Positions 27,401 to 35,144 of a stretch of DNA of 64,000 nt are shown in pieces. Where the stretch lies: NCBI GenBank assembly GCA_012295225.1, contig WMKK01000005.1, positions 378,958 through 442,957 on the forward strand. The letters are read 5' to 3'. Both the position numbers and the translations under genes were made by a program. This DNA comes from Ostreococcus mediterraneus (lineage: Eukaryota; Chlorophyta; Mamiellophyceae; Mamiellales; Bathycoccaceae). The notes below the pieces were generated by a model, which was not told the DNA's origin, did not search any database, and was given only the letters and a program-made list of their open reading frames with translations. Each line of letters opens with the position of its first letter. The stretch's first letter is position 1.

Positions 27401-28044
27401 ATGTGAACCTAGTCGCGACTCAAATTCGCCTCGACCGTGATCACCCGAACAAGATCGTGTTTACCCCCGATCAAGGTCTCGATCCGTACGTAGATGTGTC
27501 GTTCCTCGGATCAGATATTCGCGCGTTGATTCAAGGTCCGGCGTCGCGATGGACGGATAATCTCATTTTGACATCGTCAGCGCAAGCAACGCCTGGCGAG
27601 GGCGACGCCACGTTGTCGCCATCGGAAGCAGCGAGAATCTTTGAAGGTCAGCTCGTCGAGTCGCTTCTCGAACAAGACGGCAAGATTGCGTTCAGCAACC
27701 TCGCGTCCACGACGTTGAACTCGCTCATGCCAAAAATTGAGGCGGGTGGAAACGTTGGCAAGGCTCGCTGGCGACTTACCGCCGCGCCTTCGCTTCCCGG
27801 TTTACTCTCCCTCGACCCGGGCATGGACCCGTTTAGCAACACTTCGCAATTTACCCTCGGGAGCGAGGCTGAGATTTCTTTTGGTGATTCCTTAACCGCT
27901 ACGCTCAGCCGCAATTTGGACGCGGATGAAATGCGAACGCAGTTGTCGTTAATGTACAAATTGACGAGTAAGTTGCGATTACAATTGAAAAGTCTGTCGG
28001 CATCGGCGACACGAGTGTTGTTTGAATTCTCAACAAAAGATTAG
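21478..28044 (+). CDS. TIC236: TIC236/TamB-like plastid inner-envelope translocon protein
   Basis: A 2188-residue protein, the largest here. The first 200 residues are Ser/Ala/Asp-rich and include the transit peptide. A hydrophobic helix near 310-335 (WAFVASAVLSAAFHYIVGP) would anchor it in the inner envelope. The rest is the long repetitive beta-rich TamB/AsmA-like region (many FEGQRMYIHGGEGHFGNVPL-type strands), and the C-terminus from about 1930 is the TamB/DUF490 domain (LNFGVAGELTIDGY, VFTPDQGLDPYVDVSFLG). In plants TIC236 bridges the outer TOC75 pore and the inner TIC complex during protein import. A Lys/Glu-rich insertion at about 1220-1370 breaks the beta region. The ATG ATG at 21478/21481 gives the start. 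Confidence 0.9.
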   Translation: MMYAASTGASTGAAPVRRTMRSMASSSSLASSRSAYANGVRLDGVRCRVAERRGSARGQPNARASSDADGDGAGDGDVSRDGTARDDSASSASASASASVAKAGDEQSEDGLKSETSGARSRAADEGVTSENAGDNARSASAKMISDEGDAVTESSSGDEGPSGTVRLRRAGTTPSSTSTTSGGTIRKRVDPSRGAVKRPGGFAREALYRARNEAAQALENIRMNQEEAKANAAAAASEANTSNVSDSSIKQAAGEAMALAKVTADALKGARTGGPITMDEWTMAMSTALSAVWRELWYRWSSRLKQAAKWAFVASAVLSAAFHYIVGPAFISPRLPMIGNAASSAIGRPVRVGRCKRLSFMGVLGLGQFVEIGPVVLGPSESEKSIVEVDTVKISYDIFRSILRRKLVTEVRLDGVTATLRQGANNSWFGYPEDTSPLSSRPTIKVATSSSGGVAAEVRVVRIENGVAALHIVGDPEPRKLNNLQGTAVINHKGRVDIDITTRPSARKTPPLERATTMLAPEPVRHLRGSMTPSERKSLAVEESRGDNGGQLRVFASLSPPQQRPSSIFRSRVYPDLKVRAQLNNMSAAVLERVIPSLPIDMHGGRLDGEIRISCTSPSTWTFPDFGGQIKGKNLWFHFFDSTDDFADTAVDLVFEGQRMYIHGGEGHFGNVPLTLTGDLDLNPIGGEYRLSAQVSPVEVHKLRETLGVRPIPRPVAGSVKGFLYCSGPLEQPVFTGRAETTVPADEDLNIAKPGTEMAWSEDAIKAAAHEGAVAAYDRVPFKSANAVFSVDVKKGAFSLHSAEAQLVDGGRLRGSGRVSTKPTALFDPDALNIEGTAVDIDFLRLAKRLVPGDAPPWLDRVCPSSPAIANAKFTGALSAPVLDAQWSVEEDEYKGSVTMAREGIITNVETPVLDLKASIATTFQPLEVALKAVTVEEAIAAGRPTVTDAEADLMLNGADIAAWVGEDNVETMGAPDRVRLRIGGRTRVKGTFKPAVATDGEDAKDALPSFTGDVQLDNLRINKLEFAPKMNGKLNASSSGLFLNAKNRADEIFEASVEGEGKASMNIRRNNLKISADIDDFAGNVEIAGLSIDDLEIASLRGKVENAHAKIDLRERVGEGSVQIKQPRLSGIGGELLEADIQWSDRVVSLQRASLKQVKSRYEADGEYCLPNAVWDGLPGSRAVPEAVEIISSEVVTEDIPEFVQPVIDIAPLTPEVVSEHEIVEKKWWQLSKPKIFEKIVNHITKKPEGVFVSMDLAEVMDVPNVKESPATAATNVDEPVASARADADADVKEIEVDKEEPFIFKSHEEEERTDLVEDADTKLEMRVDSKAEAKPKKSKNTFKKVLRQARNVVKQNRPAEKIVKQVTTLASLPHETEFDSSVSGAWRFRLAVPRADIEEMLPALRIVTDIRKGDTPEEYGRAKTAFLKGVEDTGYAIVDLARQVSDVTIPSPKVKAEAASELEEVTEKNVEATANALPGLQDLRGEWHGMIQATGGGDDAEFESPQPAEAVLFDIAGADWQWGPYSVEHVEAQGAANASDGLKLKRLELRSDAASLSVMGAIGGESQDATFALRDLPAPLAGKLIGPLLPDKSLSDFPTIGGDLLIQGHLGGSVAKPEGEVMMRLREGRIGAVKLKSAEARAELNDSRRAEFEAEASPAEGTGLVRIAGTIPLPEAEDQSLAVDWRVREQGMTLLTAFVPEVAEWQSGGAEMSLHVRGTPAAPVYDGVLEVRKARINSPLLSRPIYPANATVRIQRNTLYADDVEARSGKGIVRIKGAMPVLKPRRSGSGETWEGLVARADTAGGVKMTINGLDLRARNIYNGQLNANMVAKGTLTAPELSGELRFSRGTAFVQQQQTSPDEAPSQQAKSGTLSTKQDSRGVLAGILERAARANDPRHGEGAAPENELMTEKNLEKLQNLRLQGLKLVVGPEMSVVYPFVLNFGVAGELTIDGYVDAGHLKPNGTLQFERGDVNLVATQIRLDRDHPNKIVFTPDQGLDPYVDVSFLGSDIRALIQGPASRWTDNLILTSSAQATPGEGDATLSPSEAARIFEGQLVESLLEQDGKIAFSNLASTTLNSLMPKIEAGGNVGKARWRLTAAPSLPGLLSLDPGMDPFSNTSQFTLGSEAEISFGDSLTATLSRNLDADEMRTQLSLMYKLTSKLRLQLKSLSASATRVLFEFSTKD

Positions 28045-28087
28045 AGCGCACGCGCAGCAAGCATTGTACATATACAAAATACACATT

Positions 28088-29383
28088 CTAGTAGAGGCTA
28101 AGTTTCGCCCAGGAGCCCGCGGCAGCCTTCCCGTGACGCATCCAATACGACTCGCAGACATGCGTACCCGTGGGACCATAAATAAAAGGACACGTTTCGT
28201 CACCAGGCGCGTGGCACACAGCACGCACGACGCCAGACGCAGCAGCGGCCGGGCTTTGCATGAGCCCCGACGCTTTGCCGACAAAGCAAAAAATTCGCTG
28301 GAGCGCCGTGGGCCATCCACGAATGAGACGCGTATCGATCAATCCGGGATCGACGAGCACGGCAGAAACACGATTACCATAGGTCACACGCCACGCATCG
28401 TGCGCGTACGTAGCATACGCGCTTACAGCGACTTTAGACCACATGTAATTCAGCGCCGGGTTGTAATATCGCGGCGTCGTGCCATAGTTTTTGAGCCAGC
28501 GCTTGAACGCATTCAACGATAACAGCCTCGCCGTGGCGCACTCGTGCGTGAATGAACCTACAAAAACAACGCGAATATGATTCGTCGGCGCCTCACCCCT
28601 ACCCACAGGGGCCACGTCATCCAACACTGTCTTTGTCAACGCCGCGACGCCGTGAAAATTAACCGCCGCCGTTGGGTCGCCGCCGTCGCTTTTCGTCGCC
28701 CATCGATCGGTATTGAACACCCCAGCACAATGCACAACCACGCGCACATCCACCCCTCTCGCACGCACACCGTCTAAACGCATGCCGTCCAAGTCTCTTG
28801 CGCAAGAGACGTCTAAAGGTCCTACAAATTCAACTCTCGCATCTGCGCGAGCGCTTTTACACGCCGCCTCCAAACCTCGAGCGGCGTCCATCCCTCCTAA
28901 TCTATACGGCACCACGATCGCGAACCCGCGACGGGCGAGCGCAATCGCACTCGCACGACCTAATCCACTGCTCCATCCCGTGACGAGCGCCCCGACGGCG
29001 TGGATATCGTCATCATTAGAGTCGGCGGCACGTAACCACTTTGGAGGCTGCCGCGCATCCTCGTCCACGCCTACTCGCCGTCCACGCACTCGCGCGCGCA
29101 ATGCGCACCACAACAGCGTAAGAAACCAGTCAAAGAGTACGACGAGCACGTCCAGGCGAAACATCACCCCAGGCGTCCACGTCGTCGACGACGGTTCGTC
29201 CACACATTCGTCACTCGGAATGATTTCATCATCACCTTCATCGCCTCGCCGTCGCGCGACGCGTCGCGACGGGACCTCCCGCGCCTCGCGCACGCAGCGC
29301 TCCTTACGCGCATCGTCGAGCTCTAACCGCCCGCCGCGAGTCGTCGACGCCGACGACGCTGACGCCGAGGACGACGGCGCCAT
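28088..29383 (-). CDS. Membrane-anchored short-chain dehydrogenase/reductase
   Basis: A 431-residue protein. An acidic, Arg-rich cytosolic N-terminus leads to a transmembrane helix at about 73-94 (VMFRLDVLVVLFDWFLTLLW). A classical SDR domain follows, with TGWSSGLGRA at 135-144 for NAD(P) binding, VHCAG in the cofactor region, a catalytic Ser in VFVGSFTHE, and the catalytic YMWSK near 313-317. The substrate is unknown; retinol-, steroid- and sphingolipid-type reductases share this layout. The longest frame starts with GTG at 29413, so I use the ATG at 29383. It faces TIC236 tail-to-tail (43 bp) and TrpRS head-to-head (50 bp). Confidence 0.88.
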   Translation of the reverse strand: MAPSSSASASSASTTRGGRLELDDARKERCVREAREVPSRRVARRRGDEGDDEIIPSDECVDEPSSTTWTPGVMFRLDVLVVLFDWFLTLLWCALRARVRGRRVGVDEDARQPPKWLRAADSNDDDIHAVGALVTGWSSGLGRASAIALARRGFAIVVPYRLGGMDAARGLEAACKSARADARVEFVGPLDVSCARDLDGMRLDGVRARGVDVRVVVHCAGVFNTDRWATKSDGGDPTAAVNFHGVAALTKTVLDDVAPVGRGEAPTNHIRVVFVGSFTHECATARLLSLNAFKRWLKNYGTTPRYYNPALNYMWSKVAVSAYATYAHDAWRVTYGNRVSAVLVDPGLIDTRLIRGWPTALQRIFCFVGKASGLMQSPAAAASGVVRAVCHAPGDETCPFIYGPTGTHVCESYWMRHGKAAAGSWAKLSLY

Positions 29384-29433
29384 GCGATTTGTGACGTCAA
29401 CGCCATTCGCCACCGCAGCGCCGTCGTCGCGAC
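29384..29433. promoter_or_regulatory. Shared divergent promoter, SDR / TrpRS
   Basis: 50 bp between start codons; a bidirectional promoter is inferred from position. A CGTCA-type (TGACGTCA) palindrome, the core CRE/TGA-bZIP site, is visible at about 29391-29400. Confidence 0.45.
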
Positions 29434-30771
29434 ATGTTTACGAAAATGCTCACGCGCGCCGTGTCGCGCATGCACATTCGCGCGCATGCGTGCCCGTCGG
29501 CGTCGGCGTCGTCGGCGTCGTCCCGCGCGCCCGCGCGCGTCGCGAGCGGCGGAGCGCACGCGTCGTCAGCATCCGCAGCCATGGCGCGAGGGCAGCCGAT
29601 GCGCCGGCTCTGTCGCGCGCGCACCGTCACGACGCGCGCGAACGCGGATGGCACCGACGATGACGCGCGCGATGACGCCGCGGACGAGGGCTCGGGCGAC
29701 GCCAAGGCGCCCGCGCGACGCAAGCGCGTGTTGAGTGGGGTTCAACCTACGGGGTCTATCCACCTGGGGAACTACTTTGGCGCGATTCGCAACTACGTGA
29801 AGCTTCAAGACGACTACGATGCGTTTTATTGCGTTGTGGACTTGCACGCGATTACGAGCGGTGCGCATGACCCGCGAGAGCTGGAGGCGTCGACGAGGAT
29901 GAGCGCGGGGATTTATTTAGCGGCTGGCGTGGACCCGAGCAAGGCGAATGTGTTCGTGCAGAGTCACGTGCCGGCGCACTCGGAATTGGCGTGGTTATTG
30001 AATTGTGCGACGCCTATTGGGTGGTTGGAGAAGATGATTCAGTTTAAGGAAAAAGCACGCAAGGCTGGTGAGGACGTGAGCGTGGGGTTGTTGGATTATC
30101 CGGTCTTAATGGCGGCGGATATATTGTTGTACAAGGCGGATTTAGTGCCGGTGGGCGAGGACCAGAGACAGCATTTGGAGTTGACGCGTGATATCGCCGG
30201 TCGTGTGAATTCATTGTATGGTGGGAAGAAGTGGAAGAAAATGAAGGGTAAGGCACCGAGCGGGCGTTCGCGAGGAGGAGATGTGTTGTTAGTTCCAGAG
30301 GCGTTTACGCCAAAGGAAGGCGGGCGCGTCATGTCGCTCACCGACGGTTCTTCAAAGATGAGCAAATCAAATCCGGCGGAAGGCTCGAGAATTAACGTGT
30401 TGGACACCCCGGATGAGATTTCCAAGAAGATTAAGCGCTGTAAGACGGATACGTTTGAGGGTTTGGAATTTGGCAACCCAGAACGCCCGGAGTCACAAAA
30501 CTTGCTCACGATGTACCAGTTGTGCACGGGTCTTAGCCAAGAGGAAGTCATCGCCGAGTGCGGTACCATGCGATGGGGTGACTTCAAACCCAAACTCACC
30601 GAAGCCGTCATCGATCACTTGTCGCCGATTCAAGGTCGGTACAAGGAAATCATGGATGAGCCGGGATATTTGGAGGGCGTGTTGAGAGATGGCGCCGACA
30701 AGGCGAACGAAGTCGCCAACATCACGATTCGTGACGTTCGTGACGCACTAGGCTTCTACCAACCGCGTTGA
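29434..30771 (+). CDS. Tryptophanyl-tRNA synthetase, organellar (bacterial type)
   Basis: A 445-residue class Ic synthetase that charges tRNA-Trp. The first 95 residues are an Ala/Ser/Arg-rich presequence with several in-frame Met (1, 5, 13, 50), a pattern that could allow dual mitochondrial and plastid targeting. The catalytic domain opens with RVLSGVQPTGSIHLGNYFGA, where HLGN (about 110) is the HIGH equivalent; KMSKS is intact at 307-311. PVGEDQRQHLELTRDIA is the bacterial-type tRNA/Trp pocket. Length without the presequence (about 345) fits bacterial TrpRS. It is convergent with Sec62, 54 bp away. Confidence 0.95.
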   Translation: MFTKMLTRAVSRMHIRAHACPSASASSASSRAPARVASGGAHASSASAAMARGQPMRRLCRARTVTTRANADGTDDDARDDAADEGSGDAKAPARRKRVLSGVQPTGSIHLGNYFGAIRNYVKLQDDYDAFYCVVDLHAITSGAHDPRELEASTRMSAGIYLAAGVDPSKANVFVQSHVPAHSELAWLLNCATPIGWLEKMIQFKEKARKAGEDVSVGLLDYPVLMAADILLYKADLVPVGEDQRQHLELTRDIAGRVNSLYGGKKWKKMKGKAPSGRSRGGDVLLVPEAFTPKEGGRVMSLTDGSSKMSKSNPAEGSRINVLDTPDEISKKIKRCKTDTFEGLEFGNPERPESQNLLTMYQLCTGLSQEEVIAECGTMRWGDFKPKLTEAVIDHLSPIQGRYKEIMDEPGYLEGVLRDGADKANEVANITIRDVRDALGFYQPR

Positions 30772-30825
30772 TTTGATGAAATTATTCTGATGTGTCGTAT
30801 TTAATTGAATACTTTGCATGCACTA

Positions 30826-31929
30826 CTAAAGCTCAGTCTTTTCTGTCGTTTTATCCTCGTCGTCTTCGATGTCCTCACCAACTTCGGCGAGAATTTCCTC
30901 CAGCGAAGGAATAACCGTGGCGTTCGTTTCGTTGGCATCCGCGGTGACGTTCACCTCGGGTACGATTGGGACATCCGTGTTGGGCGATGCCTGCGCGGTT
31001 TCATTCGTCGTATTCATCGCGCCGCCTAGCTGTTTTGGGCCACCCTTCAAGTTGAACATGTCCAAAATCGCGTCGTGCGCCGTGAGCGTCATCACGCGCG
31101 CGCCGCCCGTCTCCGGCGCAACGCGGTACAAACCAAACACCACGGCGCCACCGATACTCAACCCGAGAATACGTTGTAACAGACCAATCTTCTTCGCGCT
31201 GCGATCGAAGCCCCAAGGCGGCGTGAACAGCTCGTTGATTGGTATCTCGTCATCCGTCAAGTTTGGCAAGATCCAAAAGTGTTCACCCAACACAATCCAC
31301 ACCAACGCGAACACGATCGCTCGCACGCTAAACACCACCGCAAACGTCCCGAGAATGGCCAAACATACGTACAGAATCACCTTTTTGAACCAAATTGGTG
31401 CGAGCGGGAACAAACACATCAACACCACGCCGAGCGCGAACGCCGCGCTCACCGCTACGCTCGCCCAGCTCATCGGCGGCGTGTACATCCACGCGTAGAA
31501 CCCATCCGCGGTAAACGTCTGATCGCGACTTTTCTGCAAATAGTGCGGAAACTTGACCAATTTAGTGCGTCCTTTCCTCGGATCCTTGAACACGCGTTCG
31601 CACTTCACCACGTATCCGCGATGAAGCAACAACCCACCGATATGCGCGATGCGCGCCTCGAGCATCTTCGCCGCGCGCGTCGCATCGCCCTCACACGCCA
31701 CTCGTTCGTTCTCCTTCATCGGACACAGGCTGTCGAGGATTTCCGGTTGCTTTTCCATCGCGGCGATGAAATCTTTGCCTCGAAAGAAATCCAATCGCAC
31801 ATCTCCGACGCGCGCGCTGCGGCTCTCCGGCCCCGTCGACGCGCTGCGCAGGACGTACGCCAAGTGTTCCTCCGCCGCGTGTCGGCTGTCGGCGCGAGAC
31901 GTCCCGGTCGGCGCGGTCGAGGCGCTCAT
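30826..31929 (-). CDS. SEC62: Sec62, ER post-translational translocation subunit
   Basis: A 367-residue protein. Sec62 works with Sec61 and Sec63 to move completed chains into the ER. The N-terminal cytosolic domain contains VRLDFFRGKDF and the DPRKGRTKLVKFPHYLQ segment, followed by FYAWMYTPP, two long transmembrane helices between about 165 and 225 (VVLMCLFPLAPIWFKKVILY) and the family-typical WILPNLTDDEIPINELFTP. The C-terminus has a third weakly hydrophobic stretch and an acidic tail. The longest frame begins at a TTG (31947), so I use the ATG at 31929. Head-to-head with the FAM98-like gene, 45 bp apart. Confidence 0.93.
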   Translation of the reverse strand: MSASTAPTGTSRADSRHAAEEHLAYVLRSASTGPESRSARVGDVRLDFFRGKDFIAAMEKQPEILDSLCPMKENERVACEGDATRAAKMLEARIAHIGGLLLHRGYVVKCERVFKDPRKGRTKLVKFPHYLQKSRDQTFTADGFYAWMYTPPMSWASVAVSAAFALGVVLMCLFPLAPIWFKKVILYVCLAILGTFAVVFSVRAIVFALVWIVLGEHFWILPNLTDDEIPINELFTPPWGFDRSAKKIGLLQRILGLSIGGAVVFGLYRVAPETGGARVMTLTAHDAILDMFNLKGGPKQLGGAMNTTNETAQASPNTDVPIVPEVNVTADANETNATVIPSLEEILAEVGEDIEDDEDKTTEKTEL

Positions 31930-31974
31930 CGTGTGCGAGGCGCGCAATGCCGCAGAGGTTGACGCGGCACCGAC
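31930..31974. promoter_or_regulatory. Shared divergent promoter, Sec62 / FAM98-like
   Basis: 45 bp between start codons on opposite strands; a bidirectional promoter is inferred from position. Confidence 0.45.
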
Positions 31975-33030
31975 ATGGATGCGTACGCGCGCGACGATCT
32001 CGAAGACGTCCTCGAGCGCTTGATTGATGCGGGCGTGCGCGAGGCGCTCTCGGTCGATGCCGCGCGCGTGTGCGCGGCGCTGGGCGGCGGCAGCGGCGGC
32101 GTTGCGTCGACATCGGCGGCGCCGTCGGATGATGTGCGTAAATTACGGGACGCCGTGGTGCGCGCGATGCGCGCGCGCGGGCACGCCAGGGACGCCGTCG
32201 ATGCGTGCGAACGGGCGTTGATGATGGGTGCCGCGCGCGACGGTGGCGGCGATGGCGGTGGTGTGGCGTTGGCGTTCGTGGATGCGCTGCGACGGAGCGC
32301 GACGGCGTTGCAGCTGGACGCGCTGGAACGCGTCGCGACGGCGTCGACGGCGCCCGCGATGGCGAGTGTGGATGCGAGTGCGGATGCAATGGACGTGGAT
32401 GAGACGTCTGAGCGCGCGACGCGCGCGCTCGAGCGGTTGGTGGTTGACGACGCGGGCGCGCGCACGCCGGCGGAGGTTTTAGAGGCGGCGGCGGCTCGCT
32501 CGGAGAAAACATTGGCGTCCTTGCCGAAGAATCACACCGAAAAGCTCCTCGACGCGTCGTCGTGGACGAGCGAGCAACGCGCGTTGATTGAGCGCGTCGA
32601 ACGGGCGTTGCATGATGAGTATAAGGCGCGTAGAGAGATGGTGGCGAAGCGGGCGCAGGTGACGACGACGTCGTTTTGCTACAGCTCGCGATTGAATGCG
32701 CTAAAGGCGGTGCGTGAGGAGTTCGCGAGGCGTGCGGTGAGTGATTTACACATCATGCCACAAGTAACGATGGATGACGTGTGCGATGCGCGGCATGCGG
32801 ACCTCGCAATGGCGGGTATTAAGGTGACCGCCGGGCGAGGCGCGTTGAATAGCGCGGTGAAGAAGATTATGATTGGTGCCGTTCCCGATCGCGGAGGACG
32901 AACGGATGCGAATGATCGCGCAGCGATGCCGACGTTTCAGGCGCGCGTCGACGCGCCCGCCGCCGAAGCGCATGGGTCGCACAAAAAACAGGCAGCGAAA
33001 GAAAAGAAGAAGGGCTGCAAGCGATGGTAA
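31975..33030 (+). CDS. FAM98-like protein
   Basis: A 351-residue protein. The C-terminal half (FCYSSRLNALKAVREEF, then NSAVKKIMIGAVPDRGGR) matches the most conserved part of the FAM98 family, whose animal members belong to the tRNA-ligase complex and to RNA granules. The N-terminal half is Ala/Asp-rich and helical (LEDVLERLIDAGV) and could hold the family's calponin-homology-like fold, but I cannot confirm it. The tail is Lys-rich and ends KGCKRW, not the Gly-rich tail of animal FAM98. The ATG at 31975 is 45 bp from the Sec62 start. A true RTCB partnership is not shown by context. Confidence 0.75.
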   Translation: MDAYARDDLEDVLERLIDAGVREALSVDAARVCAALGGGSGGVASTSAAPSDDVRKLRDAVVRAMRARGHARDAVDACERALMMGAARDGGGDGGGVALAFVDALRRSATALQLDALERVATASTAPAMASVDASADAMDVDETSERATRALERLVVDDAGARTPAEVLEAAAARSEKTLASLPKNHTEKLLDASSWTSEQRALIERVERALHDEYKARREMVAKRAQVTTTSFCYSSRLNALKAVREEFARRAVSDLHIMPQVTMDDVCDARHADLAMAGIKVTAGRGALNSAVKKIMIGAVPDRGGRTDANDRAAMPTFQARVDAPAAEAHGSHKKQAAKEKKKGCKRW

Positions 33031-33194
33031 ATTTCCCCACGCCATAGCAACGATAACAATTAGCAACCGGGCGCGGTGCGTCCGAGTAGTTTTGACAAAA
33101 AGACATCAAAGAAAATCACGTCAAATGCCCACTAATGAACGTACTCATCGCGGCGATTGTTAAATTAGTATTCGATCTTTACAATTTTACAGAA

Positions 33195-34643
33195 CTATTG
33201 CGCCGCTTGGCTGGCAGTTTTCAACGCCTCGCTCGTCGCTTCCAACGCTTCACCAACCGAACTCAAGGTCTTTGTCATCAAGCGCGTGACCGCGACTTGG
33301 GCAACTTGAGGTGGGACCATTTCTACGTTAACCAATGAAATGCTAGCCCCACGCGTGGGCCATTCAAACGGCACATCCAACACGGCGACGGCGCCATTCG
33401 GCAACGCCGCGCGCACCAAGGACTCACCAGAGCCCCATCGAAGTGCAGTTCGTGCCGCGGCCGCGGCGAGCGCCTCGGCGCGTTGCGCGGTCGCCGCGAT
33501 GCGAAGGCGGATTTCCGCCAAGGCGCGTGCGAGCACGGGCATACCAGCGGCTTCGTCAATGATGTCCATAATGGGCGTATCCGCCGGTTCAATCGTCGCC
33601 CCCGCGAGGCGCGCGCTGTCCTTCACCAAGTGCAGCGTCACCGTATGCGTAGTCGAGCTCGGCCCGCGTGGGGTGGAACCTTCCATGGCGAACTCAGGAG
33701 TAGCTGGTAAATGAGTGTGAATCTTGAGCACCAACGCGTTTTCTTCGATGGCCATGATTTCCACGCCTTGCAAAGTGACTAAAAGCTTCGTCTGTTCCAT
33801 CACCGCCTCTTGCGCCTCGGCAATTTGCTTGGACATCTCCGCCTCACGTGCCGCAGCCTTGGAAATACCAATCAAGTACTTGGCTTGCGAGTTGATTTGC
33901 TCAATCGCGTTCAAGTCGGGCGCGAGCTCCGTCTTCAACTCTTGCGCCGTGCCTTGATTTGCATTCAATTTGACATTCACATCACGGAGCTCAGCATCGA
34001 GCACGGCGAGTTCGCGCTGCAACTCTTCCTTTGACTTGGCACGGTCGGCATCGCTGACCGAAGTCGAGCCCGCGCCCGCTTCCCAAGCCGCCGCCGCGGC
34101 TTCCGCCTCTAACGTCTCCAACTCCTCCACGACTTCCTCCAACGCCTTGTGCTCAACTCTAAAGGTTTCATACTCCTCACCGAGCGCGGCGATTTGTCGC
34201 TCCATTTGTTCCGCACGCTTCTCATTCTCGTACGTCAAATTTTTCAACTTCGCTTGCAACGACTTGAACGCCTCGCTCTCCGACGGCGTATCCTTTGGCA
34301 ACGGTCGCGATTCCAACACCGCCTTCAAAAACGCTTGCTCCGTCGACAACTCAATCGTCCCAAATTTCAAGCGCTTGATATTAGCCTTGATGCGTTCTAA
34401 ATCCCCCTCGCCATTCCCGAGCGACTTCTCACGCGCCTGCGACAAAATCTTTGCAAACGAATCCTCCGTGCTATTCAGCTCGCGCAACGCCGCTCGAAAT
34501 CCATTCGCGCTCGGCGCCTCTCTCAACGTCTTCATCGTCTCCGACTTTGCAAACATCCCCGGAGAGTGCACAGAAATATCCTCAAATCGCAACTGCAGCG
34601 GTGCGATCGTCGTCAACGACTCACTCGGCGCCGTATCCGCCAT
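33195..34643 (-). CDS. Coiled-coil protein, possible KNL1-type kinetochore protein
   Basis: A 482-residue protein. Residues 1-90 hold short helices, 90-280 form long coiled coils (LTYENEKRAEQMERQIAAL, EELETLEAEAAAAAWE), and about 285-470 look like an alpha/beta domain (LLVTLQGVEIMAIEENALVL, TVTLHLVKDSARLAGA, then two long helices). A coiled coil followed by a beta-rich region and long helices is the layout of RWD-type C-termini in kinetochore proteins such as KNL1, but I have no diagnostic motif, so this is a weak suggestion. A generic coiled-coil scaffold is equally possible. The start is the ATG at 34643. Confidence 0.8.
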   Translation of the reverse strand: MADTAPSESLTTIAPLQLRFEDISVHSPGMFAKSETMKTLREAPSANGFRAALRELNSTEDSFAKILSQAREKSLGNGEGDLERIKANIKRLKFGTIELSTEQAFLKAVLESRPLPKDTPSESEAFKSLQAKLKNLTYENEKRAEQMERQIAALGEEYETFRVEHKALEEVVEELETLEAEAAAAAWEAGAGSTSVSDADRAKSKEELQRELAVLDAELRDVNVKLNANQGTAQELKTELAPDLNAIEQINSQAKYLIGISKAAAREAEMSKQIAEAQEAVMEQTKLLVTLQGVEIMAIEENALVLKIHTHLPATPEFAMEGSTPRGPSSTTHTVTLHLVKDSARLAGATIEPADTPIMDIIDEAAGMPVLARALAEIRLRIAATAQRAEALAAAAARTALRWGSGESLVRAALPNGAVAVLDVPFEWPTRGASISLVNVEMVPPQVAQVAVTRLMTKTLSSVGEALEATSEALKTASQAAQ

Positions 34644-35144
34644 GTTTCCGTGCGAATGATTGAATCAATGAACGGCGATGGGTGATGGGATGAGCTCACG
34701 CCCTGAATCGCGTCGCGAGTCGTGCGATGCCCGCGTTCGCGTGCGGCAAATGTAAGCGTCGATGGACGCGTGCGTTCGCGCGCGCGCGATGGACGTGCGA
34801 CGACGTGTGCGGGGCGACAACGCGCGCGCGCGGCAAACGACAGCTCGTTCCCCTGCATGTTTTTTTTTGAAAATTTTGAAATTTTTTCGCGCGATGCGAT
34901 AAAAATGTTTAGCTTTGGGCATTATGTCATACTTTGTATGTTTTAAATTTTTATTCAAGTTTTAAATTTATTACGATTTGATATATTATACTGTTCAGAA
35001 TGTTAATAAAGTATTGGTAATTTGGGACTGNGGTGACGAGCCGAGTCAACGAGTCAACGCGACGCCGACGCGACATAATCAGCCGCGTCAGACGCCTCGG
35101 ACGACGACGCGCACGCACGGACGACCACACGCGCGACGGTGGCG
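34644..35144. other. Divergent spacer with AT-rich pocket and one ambiguous base
   Basis: About 500 bp between two divergent start codons. The first 210 bp are GC-rich; 34858-35030 switches sharply to roughly a quarter GC, with runs of T and A and a repeated TTTTAAATTT-like word; the single n at 35031 marks the edge where GC-rich sequence resumes (with GAGTCAAC twice in tandem). No open frame, tRNA or terminal repeat is evident. It may be a promoter, a small foreign or organellar insertion, or an assembly join. Confidence 0.65.

Noticed and set aside
29384-29413. GTG-initiated longer SDR start (and similar GTG/TTG starts at 10608, 21314, 31947, 52214, 55205, 58098, 59506, 63822)
   Set aside because: Nuclear genes of this kind start with ATG; in each case a downstream in-frame ATG precedes the first conserved motif.
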